Shown here piece by piece: positions 55,211 to 62,594 of a stretch of 64,000 bases of DNA. The stretch's first letter is position 1. Every line of letters starts with the position of its first letter. A program made the translations under genes and the position numbers. The stretch comes from Nocardia goodfellowii. Its GTDB lineage: Bacteria > Actinomycetota > Actinomycetes > Mycobacteriales > Mycobacteriaceae. Location of the stretch: assembly GCF_017875645.1 (NCBI RefSeq), contig NZ_JAGGMR010000001.1, positions 620,001 through 684,000 on the forward strand, given 5' to 3'. The notes beneath the pieces were generated by a model. The model did not search any database and had not been told where the DNA came from. It was given only the letters and a program-made list of their open reading frames with translations.

Positions 55211-56652
55211 ACCTGGAGCAGACCCTGGCCGCGATTCGCACCGGGCCGCAGGGTCCCCGGATCGCGGCGGTGTTCGACTTCGGCGCCGTAGTCGACGGTT
55301 TCGAGCGACCGCGGCTGTATCGGCGGATGTTCCAGCGCGGAGCTACCGCCACAGCCACGCTGCTCGGCGGTATCCGCAACGGGCTCACCGACGGCGAGTA
55401 CAGCCGGTTTCTGCAACAGGCGTCCTTCGCGCTGGCCGGTCAACGTGAGCAAGACCTCGACGAGCTCGGCGGGAAACTCTTCAAGAGCACCATCTACGGC
55501 CACCTGTATCCGGAAGCGTGGCAGCTGATCCGGACGCACGAGGCCGCGGGCCACACCGTGCTGCTGACCAGCGCGCTGACCCGCTTCCAAGTGACGCCCG
55601 CCGCCGCCGCGCTCGGCATCCGGCACGTGCTGTACACGCCGATGGCCACCGTCGACGGCATGCTCACCGGTTACGCGGAGGGGAAAACCCTGTGGCGCAA
55701 TGGCAAAGCCGATGCCGTGCGCGCCTTCGCCACCGCTCATGACATCGACCTGACCCAGAGCTACGCCTACACCGACGGCGTCTCCGATCTGCCGCTGCTC
55801 TCGCTGACCGGGCACCCGACGGCGGTGAACCCGGACCGCAAACTCACTGTCGCCGCCACCGAACGCCGGTGGCCGACACTGACCTTCCGGCCCCGCCGCG
55901 CACCGAGCCCGGCCGACTACGTCCGCACCATCGCCGCGTTCGTCGCGCTGCTCGGCGGCGCGTTCACGGGCGTACTCAGCAAGTCGTATACGCGCCAGCG
56001 GCGCAAGATGGCCGACGCGCTGATGGAGTACGGCACCGGCGCCACGCTGAAGGTGCTCGGCGTGCGTCTGCGCGTGACCTCGGGCGCCGAATTCGCGCAC
56101 AGCCCACGGCCGGCGGTGTTCCTGTTCAATCATCAGAGCCAGTTCGACGTGATCATCGTGCCCAAGGTGCTCGACGGCGGTGTCACCGGCATCGGCAAGA
56201 AGGAGCTGACCAAGAATCCGATCTTCGGCCCGCTCATGCGGTTCGTCGGCGTCACCTTCATCGATCGCAGCAGCAGCACCAAGGCGCGCGCCTCGCTGGA
56301 ACCGGTGGTGCGGACCCTGCGGGACGGCTTGTCGATCGCGGTGTCTCCGGAAGGAACCCGTTCCTACACACCGGAAGTGGGCCCGTTCAAGAAGGGCGCG
56401 TTCCATATCGCGCACCAGGCCGGCGTCCCGGTGATCCCGGTGGTGATCCGCAACGCGGGCGAAATCTCCTGGCGCAACTCGATGATCGCGCGCAAAGGCA
56501 CGGTCGACGTCGCCCTGCTGCCACCGATCGATGTCAGCGGATGGGATCCCGCCGATATGGGGGCCGAGGTGGAGAAGGTACGGCAGTTGTATCTCGAAAC
56601 CTTGCTCAACTGGCCCGATACCGTATCCGAGCGTGGCGGGGTCGCCCGCTGA
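55207..56652 (+). CDS. HAD-like plus PlsC (1-acylglycerol-3-phosphate acyltransferase) fusion
   Basis: This 481-residue bifunctional-looking protein has an N-terminal HAD-IB-like domain (about 15-235) and a C-terminal PlsC domain. The PlsC boxes are FLFNHQSQFDVIIVP (HxxxxD), VGVTFIDRS, VSPEGTRSYTPEVGPFKKGAFHIA and VIPVVIRNAG. The HAD domain keeps LLTSALTRFQ, a lysine segment and YTDGVSDLPLL, but its first motif reads VFDFGAVVDGF instead of DFDGT, so the second catalytic Asp is replaced by Gly. The acyltransferase should make phosphatidic acid after PlsB. Phosphatase activity of the HAD part is doubtful. The GTG start overlaps the plsB stop. Confidence 0.9.
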   Translation: MNLEQTLAAIRTGPQGPRIAAVFDFGAVVDGFERPRLYRRMFQRGATATATLLGGIRNGLTDGEYSRFLQQASFALAGQREQDLDELGGKLFKSTIYGHLYPEAWQLIRTHEAAGHTVLLTSALTRFQVTPAAAALGIRHVLYTPMATVDGMLTGYAEGKTLWRNGKADAVRAFATAHDIDLTQSYAYTDGVSDLPLLSLTGHPTAVNPDRKLTVAATERRWPTLTFRPRRAPSPADYVRTIAAFVALLGGAFTGVLSKSYTRQRRKMADALMEYGTGATLKVLGVRLRVTSGAEFAHSPRPAVFLFNHQSQFDVIIVPKVLDGGVTGIGKKELTKNPIFGPLMRFVGVTFIDRSSSTKARASLEPVVRTLRDGLSIAVSPEGTRSYTPEVGPFKKGAFHIAHQAGVPVIPVVIRNAGEISWRNSMIARKGTVDVALLPPIDVSGWDPADMGAEVEKVRQLYLETLLNWPDTVSERGGVAR

Positions 56653-56695
56653 GGCGCCAAGGCGGTGTCGTGCGACACACCGCGGCCGCACGGGA

Positions 56696-56726
56696 TTGAC
56701 CTCAACAATTGTTCAGGTCTCAGGAT
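56696..56726 (+). promoter_or_regulatory. MerR/SoxR-type promoter with operator in a 19-bp spacer
   Basis: TTGACC (56696-56701) and CAGGAT (56721-56726) are 19 bases apart. The spacer region carries GACCTCAACAA/TTGTTCAGGTC (56698-56719), palindromic except for one pair. This geometry and the CCTCAA half-site are typical of MerR-family activators such as SoxR. Confidence 0.65.
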
Positions 56727-56767
56727 AGGTCTCACAAGAACTTCACAGCTTCACCCAGGAGATCATC

Positions 56768-57208
56768 ATGAGCACCGCCACCGCCATCGCCCCGACCACC
56801 TCCCGCATCCCCGCCCTCAACCGCCCCGCCGCAATCCTCGGCGCGACCGGCGCCGCACTGCTGGCCAACCTCGTCGTCTGGCTGATCGGCGCGGCCGCCG
56901 GGGGCACCTTCGAAATGACCGACGCGGGCCAGGTGCAGAGCGTGGCACCCGGCGGGATCATCACGCTGACCGTGGTCCCGTTGCTCGTCGGCCTCACCGC
57001 GGCCGCCCTGCTGTCCTACAAGTGGGTCGGGGTACTGCGGGTCGCCGCGGTGGTCGGCTCGGTGCTCGCGGTCGCCACCATCGGACTGACCGTCGGCGCG
57101 GACTTCGACACCGCGTCCACGATCGCCCTGTCGGTCACGCACCTGACCCTGGTCCCGGCCATCGTCGTCGCCACCGAGGGATTGCGGCGCAAGCTGATCG
57201 AAGCGTGA
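56768..57208 (+). CDS. DUF6069 family four-span membrane protein
   Basis: This 146-residue protein has four membrane segments (about 24-44, 70-88, 94-113 and 120-137). It reads LNRPAAILGATGAALLANLVVWLIG at the start and ASTIALSVTHLTLVPAIVVATEGLRR at the end, as in the DUF6069 family of actinobacteria. The function is unknown. The upstream MerR-type promoter suggests it is induced by a chemical or redox signal. The gene ends 11 bases before a strong hairpin terminator. Confidence 0.75.
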   Translation: MSTATAIAPTTSRIPALNRPAAILGATGAALLANLVVWLIGAAAGGTFEMTDAGQVQSVAPGGIITLTVVPLLVGLTAAALLSYKWVGVLRVAAVVGSVLAVATIGLTVGADFDTASTIALSVTHLTLVPAIVVATEGLRRKLIEA

Positions 57209-57218
57209 ACAAGCGAAA

Positions 57219-57249
57219 AGCCCCGCATCCTCGAGCAGGATGCGGGGCT
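57219..57249. terminator. Bidirectional terminator between DUF6069 and ppm genes
   Basis: AGCCCCGCATCC and GGATGCGGGGCT are exact complements around a seven-base loop. It lies between the convergent DUF6069 gene and the polyprenol-phosphate mannosyltransferase gene. Confidence 0.88.
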
Positions 57250-57264
57250 ACGCGCGTCGCACAG

Positions 57265-57984
57265 CTAGACGGAACGTCCGAACAGCAGCTTCCACGGCAT
57301 CAGCGCCGACTCCAGCTGCACCTTCAAACTCATCTTGGACGCGCCGAGAGTGCGCTCCTCGAACCGGATCGGCACCTCCGCGATGGGGAAGCCCTTCTTC
57401 ACGGTCCGGTAGTTCATCTCCACCTGGAACGAGTAGCCGTTGCTCTTGATACCGGCCACGTCGATGGCGCGCAACGTATCCGCCTTCCACGCCTTGAACC
57501 CGGCGGTGGCATCTTTCACGCCGAGCCGCAGCAGCACATTCACATAGAAGTTGGCCCACGCCGAGAGCGCCTTGCGGTACCACTTCCATTCCGAAGCGGT
57601 CGAGCCGCCGGCGACATACCGCGAGCCGAGCACCACGCCCGCGTCGGTGGTCTCCAGCTTCTCCAGCATGGCCGGAATGACCTCGGCCGGATGCGACAGG
57701 TCGGCGTCCATCTGGATCACCACGTCGGCGCCCTCGTCGAGCGCGCGCGTGATGCCCGCGACGTAAGCACGCCCGAGCCCGTCCTTCTCGGTTCGGTGCA
57801 GCACCCCGACCACGTTCGGCAGCTCGGCCGCCAGCTTGTCGGCCACCTCACCGGTGCCGTCCGGGGAATTATCGTCAACGACGAGCACGTGCAGGTCGGG
57901 CACCGGAAGCGCCGTCAGCCGCTCCACCGCCACCGGCAGATTCTCCCGCTCGTTGTAGGTCGGCACAACAACGGTAACCCTCAA
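57265..57984 (-). CDS. Polyprenol monophosphomannose synthase (Ppm1 catalytic-domain type)
   Basis: This 239-residue GT2-family glycosyltransferase should transfer mannose from GDP-mannose to polyprenyl phosphate on the cytoplasmic membrane face. The product donates mannose for lipomannan, lipoarabinomannan and protein mannosylation. Motifs: VVVPTYNERENLPVAVERL, VVDDNSPDGTGEVADKL, VIQMDADLSHPAEVIP (the metal-binding D-x-D) and TAGFKAWKADTLRAID, then YSFQVEMNYRTVKKGFPIAEVPIRFEER. It corresponds to domain 2 of mycobacterial Ppm1 without the membrane domain. The start is TTG, with GGAGGG eight bases upstream. Confidence 0.9.
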   Translation of the reverse strand: MRVTVVVPTYNERENLPVAVERLTALPVPDLHVLVVDDNSPDGTGEVADKLAAELPNVVGVLHRTEKDGLGRAYVAGITRALDEGADVVIQMDADLSHPAEVIPAMLEKLETTDAGVVLGSRYVAGGSTASEWKWYRKALSAWANFYVNVLLRLGVKDATAGFKAWKADTLRAIDVAGIKSNGYSFQVEMNYRTVKKGFPIAEVPIRFEERTLGASKMSLKVQLESALMPWKLLFGRSV

Positions 57985-58101
57985 GGGTCGCCCTCCCTGC
58001 TCACCAGCATTCGTCGGATTTCTACGAAACTTACCGAGAAACCGTACTTGATGGATCTGACCGTGCCCTGAGCAGTTCCACCTAGACCCTCGGAAACCCC
58101 C

Positions 58102-58278
58102 TCAGTTCCCCCAGGAGTCCTTCGCGTCCTCGCGCTCATTGCGCGCCTTCGCGATCTCCAACGCCCGCTCAGCGGTGGCCTGGTCCGGGTACGGCCCCAT
58201 CCGATCCGCGAACCAGCATTTCTTCCCCTGCTCAGCCCGATGATGCTTCAGGCAGTAGTACCACTGTTCATCAGCCAT
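58102..58278 (-). CDS. Small conserved SPOR-like protein
   Basis: This 58-residue protein reads MADEQWYYCLKHHRAEQGKK, then CWFADRMGPYPDQATAERALEIAKARNER and an acidic end. The WYYC...GPYPDQATAERAL pattern resembles a short SPOR-like fold found in small actinobacterial proteins next to tRNA or aminopeptidase genes. It is below common length cut-offs. The ATG at 58278 is immediately preceded by GGAGGT, an unusually short spacing. The function is unknown. Confidence 0.7.
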   Translation of the reverse strand: MADEQWYYCLKHHRAEQGKKCWFADRMGPYPDQATAERALEIAKARNEREDAKDSWGN

Positions 58279-58306
58279 ACCTCCAGCATCCCACCGAACA
58301 TCAAAA

Positions 58307-58333
58307 AATCCCCCCGACTAGGTCGAGGGGATT
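58307..58333 (-). terminator. Intrinsic terminator of the tRNA cluster
   Basis: AATCCCC pairs with GGGGATT, with four more pairs after one mismatch. On the minus strand it is followed directly by TTTTTT, a classical T tract. It lies 11 bases beyond the tRNA-Phe end. Confidence 0.85.
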
Positions 58334-58343
58334 CCGTTTTGAG

Positions 58344-58417
58344 TGGCCAGAGCCGGGATCGAACCGGCGACCTACCGCTTTTCAGGCGGTCGCTCGTACC
58401 AACTGAGCTACCTGGCC
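58344..58417 (-). tRNA. tRNA-Phe (GAA)
   Basis: The 74-base cloverleaf has an acceptor stem GGCCAGG/TCTGGCC with one G-U pair and discriminator A. The anticodon loop reads CTGAAAA (GAA), and the T loop is TTCGATC. CCA is not encoded. Confidence 0.95.
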
Positions 58418-58451
58418 GCAGGCACCCGGAACGAATGCCATGCTTAATGCG

Positions 58452-58475
58452 AAACGCCGGATTACTCCGGCGTTT
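58452..58475. terminator. Hairpin between tRNA-Phe and tRNA-Asp
   Basis: AAACGCCGG and CCGGCGTTT pair perfectly around ATTACT. The outer A and T runs give a terminator-like tail in either direction. It may also serve as a processing structure between the two tRNAs. Confidence 0.65.
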
Positions 58476-58484
58476 ACACACTTG

Positions 58485-58558
58485 CGACCCTGACGGGACT
58501 CGAACCCGCGACCTCCGCCGTGACAGGGCGGCGCGCTAACCAACTGCGCCACAGGGCC
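58485..58558 (-). tRNA. tRNA-Asp (GTC)
   Basis: The 74-base cloverleaf has an acceptor stem GGCCCTG/CAGGGTC with discriminator G. The anticodon loop reads CTGTCAC (GTC) and the T loop TTCGAGT. CCA is not encoded. Confidence 0.95.
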
Positions 58559-58587
58559 TTGCTGTGCTACCAACAGTCCGAAGACCG

Positions 58588-58660
58588 TACCCCCTACGGG
58601 ATTCGAACCCGCGCTACCGCCTTGAAAGGGCGGCGTCCTAGGCCGCTAGACGAAGGGGGC
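58588..58660 (-). tRNA. tRNA-Glu (TTC)
   Basis: The 73-base cloverleaf has an acceptor stem GCCCCCT/AGGGGGT with a terminal G-U pair and discriminator A. The anticodon loop reads CTTTCAA (TTC) and the T loop TTCGAAT. It is first in the Glu-Asp-Phe cluster on this strand. Confidence 0.95.
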
Positions 58661-58777
58661 TCGTCCCAGAGTTCTGAATGTACCCAGTTCTCCGGACCGG
58701 CTTTCAACGGTGTGTTGCGTTCCGTTGGGAGCTCGCATAGCTTATGACAGGCCGAGCGAGAGTTCCAAATCGGCTGG

Positions 58778-59443
58778 TCAGAGCCCCAATCCGAGCTCTT
58801 CCAGCCGCGCGGAAGCACGCCAGCCGTCGGCCCGGAACTTCTCGGCCCACTCCGGAGTGGCCATCGACTCGACGATAACCTCCAGCGCTTCGGCGAACCG
58901 GGTGCGCAGGTCTACGCCGCCGCCGAGGGTGTCGACCAGGTAGCGCTGACCGGCCAGGGCGGCGGTGAGGGTGCGGGTGAACCGGTCCGGATCGGCGTCG
59001 GCGCGCAGCTGCCCGTGCTCGATGGCGCGCACCGCGAGCGTCCGGGTTGCCCGGGCCAGGATGCGGCCGCCACCGGACTGCACGTCCCGGTAGAAGTCGG
59101 GTTCGATGATGAGCCGGTTCTCGGCCTGCACGATGATGTCGTGCTCGAGGCGCAGCGCCATCTCGTCGATCATCCCGTGCAGGGTGTCGAGCGGGCCGAG
59201 ATCCGTTCGTGCGAGCCACCGTTCGGCGGAGGCGCGGTAGCGCTCCACCGCCGTCTCCAGGACCGCACGCGCCAGGTCTTCCTTGGAATCGAAATGGAAG
59301 TACATGGCGCCTTTGGTCGCGCGGGAACCTTCCAATATGCGGTTGAGCGATGCAGCGGCATAGCCGCTCTTCCCGAACTCAACGGCGGCGGACCTGATTA
59401 TCGCCGCACGTGTTCGGCGGGCCCGCTCTTGCTGCCGTGCCAT
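58778..59443 (-). CDS. TetR-family regulator of the gamma-butyrolactone-receptor (ScbR/ArpA) type
   Basis: This 221-residue regulator has an N-terminal domain very like Streptomyces butyrolactone receptors: RARRTRAAIIRSAAVEFGKSGYAAASLNRILEGSRATKGAMYFHFDSKEDLARAVLE (about 7-63), in which TKGAMYFHF is the recognition-helix signature. The C-terminal domain is helical and contains RLEHDIIVQAENRLIIEPD. Such proteins repress antibiotic or morphogenesis genes until a butyrolactone binds. No synthase (AfsA) gene is in the window, so it may be a pseudo-receptor. A palindrome AAACCGGTTT lies about 96 bases upstream, a candidate autoregulatory site. Confidence 0.82.
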   Translation of the reverse strand: MARQQERARRTRAAIIRSAAVEFGKSGYAAASLNRILEGSRATKGAMYFHFDSKEDLARAVLETAVERYRASAERWLARTDLGPLDTLHGMIDEMALRLEHDIIVQAENRLIIEPDFYRDVQSGGGRILARATRTLAVRAIEHGQLRADADPDRFTRTLTAALAGQRYLVDTLGGGVDLRTRFAEALEVIVESMATPEWAEKFRADGWRASARLEELGLGL

Positions 59444-59538
59444 GCTCGAAACGCCTCCGAAGCCTTATCGCCGCCAATCGAACCCCCCGAAATGGAACGG
59501 ACCCCTTGGCGCGAAGTTATGGGATTTTTCAATACTTC

Positions 59539-59548
59539 AAACCGGTTT
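59539..59548. promoter_or_regulatory. Palindrome AAACCGGTTT, candidate ARE-type operator
   Basis: The ten bases are a perfect palindrome matching the core of butyrolactone-receptor operators. It lies 96 bases before the start of the receptor-like TetR gene. Confidence 0.55.
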
Positions 59549-59623
59549 ATGCCCCAGGTTTCAGACTTTTGGTACGAAAACTTGGTGAAAACCCGAAACA
59601 CACCAGCTGGTATAGTTTTCCTG

Positions 59624-59655
59624 CCCGGGTGCGCTGCAGGGGGTGCGCACCCGGG
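59624..59655. other. GC-rich hairpin in gene-free DNA
   Basis: CCCGGGTGCGC and GCGCACCCGGG pair perfectly over 11 bases around a ten-base loop. No gene ends nearby, so its role is unclear. Confidence 0.6.
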
Positions 59656-59689
59656 TTCGCCTTGTTCTCGGATCAGCCTCCTGCGGCGT

Positions 59690-59717
59690 CGCTTGCGACT
59701 GCTTGTCAGGTCGCTCG
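59690..59717. repeat. 28-bp exact repeat, copy 2
   Basis: This copy is identical to 7676-7703 and lies in gene-free DNA. A preceding GTCGC allows a small extra hairpin with GCGAC at its start that the first copy cannot form. Confidence 0.8.
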
Positions 59718-60295
59718 AAACGGTCGGATTCCTGGGAAGCCGCGATCGGCCGTACCGGTCGCGACACGTTGGGGCACAACAACGATAAGCCGAATTCCGG
59801 ACCACCGGCCGGGCCGACGATTCGTCCGCAATTCACCAATGCGTCACGGTACCCGGAATCGACATCCGACATGCGGCAAACTGAAGAGTCAGATAGCCAG
59901 GATGTCGAACTAAGCGTTACAGCAAATAGCCCGCAACTTTCAGGGCCGGTGCGCCCAGTTGCCGAATTCGCCAGCGCCGCAGCGGTCTTCACCCGAGCCG
60001 GCCGGCACGGCCGGCCCTGGTCCGACCCGGTCGCGGACCTGCCGCGCGTTCCAGCCATCCGCCCCCGGACTTCGTCTTCACACCCCCAGCAGCTTCAAAG
60101 CCTTTGGTGCACAACATTTTTCGATGATATCCCGGCAACGCTCGAATGAACAAAGCTGGGGGCCAACCAGTTACCGCCAAGATCGCTGCGGGCGGCGCAC
60201 GCGTTACCCGATCCCGCCCCCATCCGCCTCGGGACCGAACCCGACCACTCCCCCGGTTATGGGTTCCGCCGCACGCCTATTACACTGCCCCTCGC

Positions 60296-60368
60296 GCCCC
60301 TATAGCTCAGTTGGTAGAGCTACGGACTTTTAATCCGCAGGTCGTAGGTTCGAGCCCTACTGGGGGCA
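60296..60368 (+). tRNA. tRNA-Lys (TTT)
   Basis: The 73-base cloverleaf has an acceptor stem GCCCCTA/TGGGGGC with one U-G pair and discriminator A. The anticodon loop reads CTTTTAA (TTT) and the T loop TTCGAGC. CCA is not encoded. Confidence 0.95.
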
Positions 60369-60373
60369 CCCCG

Positions 60374-60401
60374 CAGGCGCCCGGTTCCCACCGGGCGCCT
60401 G
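60374..60401 (+). terminator. Terminator after tRNA-Lys
   Basis: CAGGCGCCCGGT and ACCGGGCGCCTG pair perfectly around TCCC, five bases after the tRNA. A short TTT follows at 60407. Confidence 0.85.
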
Positions 60402-60734
60402 ACTCGTTTCCGGGTCGGATGCCCGATCACAGACCTGCGGTCGGACGCCCACACCAGCCCCTACGCCCGATTCGCTAACAACTTCGGCCGCCCGCCGATA
60501 GACCACCGACGCTTGCCGGACACGGTCTCGCGCTACCGGCGCATTCCCCGTGGAGGCTTAGACTCGGGCTCAGGTGGTACGCCGATGATGTCGTATGAGG
60601 TGCATCACCGGGCCCGATTTGTCGGGTGTATGCGTTTCGCATCACACCTACGGTGCCGTAAGGTATGGCCGCATCGGCACGGTCTACTCGGGGGAAGACC
60701 TGCAAGCGTGGACGCACTCATGAAGGGCTAGTAC
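60402..60734 (+). promoter_or_regulatory. Gene-free upstream region of desA1
   Basis: These 333 bases hold no credible ORF. They include ATGCG-TTT-CGCAT near 60630-60642 and TACGG-TG-CCGTA at 60649-60660, two inverted repeats 75-105 bases before the desA1 start that could bind a fatty-acid-responsive repressor. Confidence 0.5.
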
Positions 60735-61700
60735 ATGGCAAGGGATCTGACTCAACTCGAGCTGCTCACGGAGTTGGAGCCGGTTGCCGAAGAAAACGTC
60801 AACCGGCACCTCTCCCTGGCAAAGGAATGGCATCCGCACGACTATGTCCCGTGGGATGAAGGCCGCAACTTCGCGGCACTCGGCGGGGTCGATTGGGACC
60901 CGGAGCAGTCCCAGCTGAGCGAGGTCGCGAAGGCGGCCATGATCACGAATCTGCTGACCGAGGACAATCTCCCGTCCTATCACCGCGAGATCGCCGAGAA
61001 CTTCTCCATGGACGGCGCCTGGGGCACCTGGGTCGGCCGCTGGACCGCCGAGGAGAACCGGCACGGCATCGTGATGCGCGACTACCTCGTAGTCACCCGC
61101 GGCGTCGACCCCGTCGCGCTGGAACAGGCGCGGATGATCCACATGACCAACGGATTCGCCTCACCCACCGAGGCCGACGCCGGCTTCCTGCACTCCGTCG
61201 CTTACGTGACCTTCCAGGAACTCGCCACCCGGGTCAGCCACCGCAACACCGGCAAGGTCTGTGACGACCCGATCGCCGACCGCATGCTGCAGCGCGTCGC
61301 CGCCGACGAGAACCTGCACATGATCTTCTACCGCAACATGTGCGGTGCCGCCCTCGATCTGAGCCCCGATCAAGCTCTCGAGGCGATCACGCTGATTCTG
61401 GAGAACTTCCAGATGCCCGGCGCCGGTATGCCCAACTTCCGCCGCAACGGCGTCCTGATGGCCAAGCACGGCATCTACGACCTGCGCCAGCACCTCGAGG
61501 AAGTGGTGCAGCCGGTGCTCAAGAAGTGGAACATCTTCGAGCGCACCGACTTCACCGCACGCGGCGAGGAAGTGCGCGAACGCCTGGGCCTGTTCCTGGA
61601 GAAGCTGGCCGGCGACGTGATCAAGTTCGAGGAGCAGCGCGACCGCATGCTGGCTCGCGAGGCCAAGAAGCGCGAGCTCGTGGAGTCCGGCGCGCGCTGA
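60735..61700 (+). CDS. desA1: Acyl-ACP desaturase, DesA1 type
   Basis: This 321-residue soluble di-iron enzyme should introduce a double bond into an acyl-ACP, in mycobacteria on the mycolic-acid pathway. The iron ligands are in WTAEENRHGI (E-E-x-x-H) and VAADENLHMIFYR (D-E-x-x-H). Blocks such as LSLAKEWHPHDYVPWDEGRNF, LTEDNLPSYHREIAENFSMDGAWGTWVGRW, FQELATRVSHRNTGK and VVQPVLKKWNIFERTDF align with mycobacterial DesA1. The dus gene lies close by, as in M. tuberculosis (Rv0824c/Rv0823c). A terminator follows at 61733. Confidence 0.92.
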   Translation: MARDLTQLELLTELEPVAEENVNRHLSLAKEWHPHDYVPWDEGRNFAALGGVDWDPEQSQLSEVAKAAMITNLLTEDNLPSYHREIAENFSMDGAWGTWVGRWTAEENRHGIVMRDYLVVTRGVDPVALEQARMIHMTNGFASPTEADAGFLHSVAYVTFQELATRVSHRNTGKVCDDPIADRMLQRVAADENLHMIFYRNMCGAALDLSPDQALEAITLILENFQMPGAGMPNFRRNGVLMAKHGIYDLRQHLEEVVQPVLKKWNIFERTDFTARGEEVRERLGLFLEKLAGDVIKFEEQRDRMLAREAKKRELVESGAR

Positions 61701-61732
61701 TCACTCCGCCTCAGCAACACAACCGAATACGA

Positions 61733-61767
61733 AACGAGCCGCCCCGGATTGTCCGGGGCGGCTCGTT
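61733..61767. terminator. Bidirectional terminator after desA1
   Basis: Arms of 16 bases (61733-61748 and 61752-61767) pair perfectly around TTG. It separates desA1 from the convergent Mce-associated-like gene. Confidence 0.9.
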
Positions 61768-61815
61768 CGTTGATCCATTGTCCGAGCGGCGAGGTTATTG
61801 CTTCAACCTCGAAGA

Positions 61816-62457
61816 TCATTTCAACGGCAACGCGCCGTCCACACCACCCACATCGGTGATCTTCCAATCCGACTTCTGATCCAGCGTGACGTTGTAGGTG
61901 ACCGTCGTTTGCGCGCCCTCCGGACTCTGCGCATTAGTAGAGGACACGTTGACGAATACATTCACCTTGTAGACGCCATTGTCGTCGGAGATCACCTTGG
62001 CGGTGATCGGCGTAGCGGTCGAGGTCCACTTCAACGGGACCAGAATCTGCTCGAGTTTCGGCGCGGTCGCATCGAATTTGTTCGCCAGCTGCGGGGTGGT
62101 ATCGGCTTTCAGCTTGGCCACCCAGGCATTGATGTCCTGATAGTTGACGGTGGCGGCGCCGACCGCGTAATCGGTGGCGATCTGTTCGGCATGGCGATCA
62201 TCGGCGGCTTGCGCGTTCTTATCGTCCAGATCGCTCTTCGCCGAGAGCCACAGGAATCCGAACACAGCGGCCAGCACGAGAAACAGCGTGGCCACGGCGC
62301 CCAGCAATACAGAGGACAGCGGCAGCGACACCGTTGCGCCGGCGGACCGCGCCGGAGCCAGGTACTGCGCGGCTTCGGGTGCGTCGTGCTGGGCCGGTCC
62401 GGCGCTGGGCTGCTTGTCCAGCCCCACCGTCTGTTCGCCGTCTTCTTTCTCTGCCAT
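61816..62457 (-). CDS. Mce-associated-like membrane protein
   Basis: This 213-residue protein has a charged cytoplasmic N terminus, one membrane segment (VLLGAVATLFLVLAAVFGFLWL, about 50-71) and an extracytoplasmic domain. That domain begins with an alpha helix (DDKNAQAADDRHAEQIATDYAVGAATVNYQDINAWVAKLKADTTPQLANKF) and ends in a beta sheet of the NTF2/Mas type (VTYNVTLDQKSDWKITDVGG). This matches Mce-associated membrane proteins and related orphan proteins, thought to stabilise Mce transporters. No mce genes are near. GGAGAGG lies four bases before the ATG at 62457. Confidence 0.8.
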   Translation of the reverse strand: MAEKEDGEQTVGLDKQPSAGPAQHDAPEAAQYLAPARSAGATVSLPLSSVLLGAVATLFLVLAAVFGFLWLSAKSDLDDKNAQAADDRHAEQIATDYAVGAATVNYQDINAWVAKLKADTTPQLANKFDATAPKLEQILVPLKWTSTATPITAKVISDDNGVYKVNVFVNVSSTNAQSPEGAQTTVTYNVTLDQKSDWKITDVGGVDGALPLK

Positions 62458-62594
62458 TGGGTCCTCTCCGATGGGTGTTCGTGCGCAATGTCCCAGCAAC
62501 AGGCTACTGAGCCCACCTGAGCGCATACCGCGCCCCTCTGAACCACACCGGTGGCATTCGACCAGGCAGATCACCGTTTGAGACACTGGACGGT

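Larger units (their letters stand above)
59444..60295. other. Gene-free region between the TetR gene and tRNA-Lys
   Basis: This 852-base stretch contains no ORF with convincing coding character. The readings at 59643-60149 and on the other strand lack a Shine-Dalgarno sequence and any family pattern. It holds the palindrome at 59539-59548, a GC-rich hairpin at 59624-59655 and the second copy of the 28-bp repeat at 59690-59717. The part from 59850 to 60000 is AT-richer than its surroundings. Confidence 0.5.

Noticed and set aside
59643..60149. Possible 168-codon gene between the TetR and tRNA-Lys genes
   Set aside because: It lacks a ribosome site and family pattern, runs through the 28-bp repeat and has a composition unlike neighbouring genes.
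58344..60368. tRNA-associated integration site with a genomic island
   Set aside because: No partial tRNA duplicate, integrase or compositional shift is seen near the four tRNA genes.
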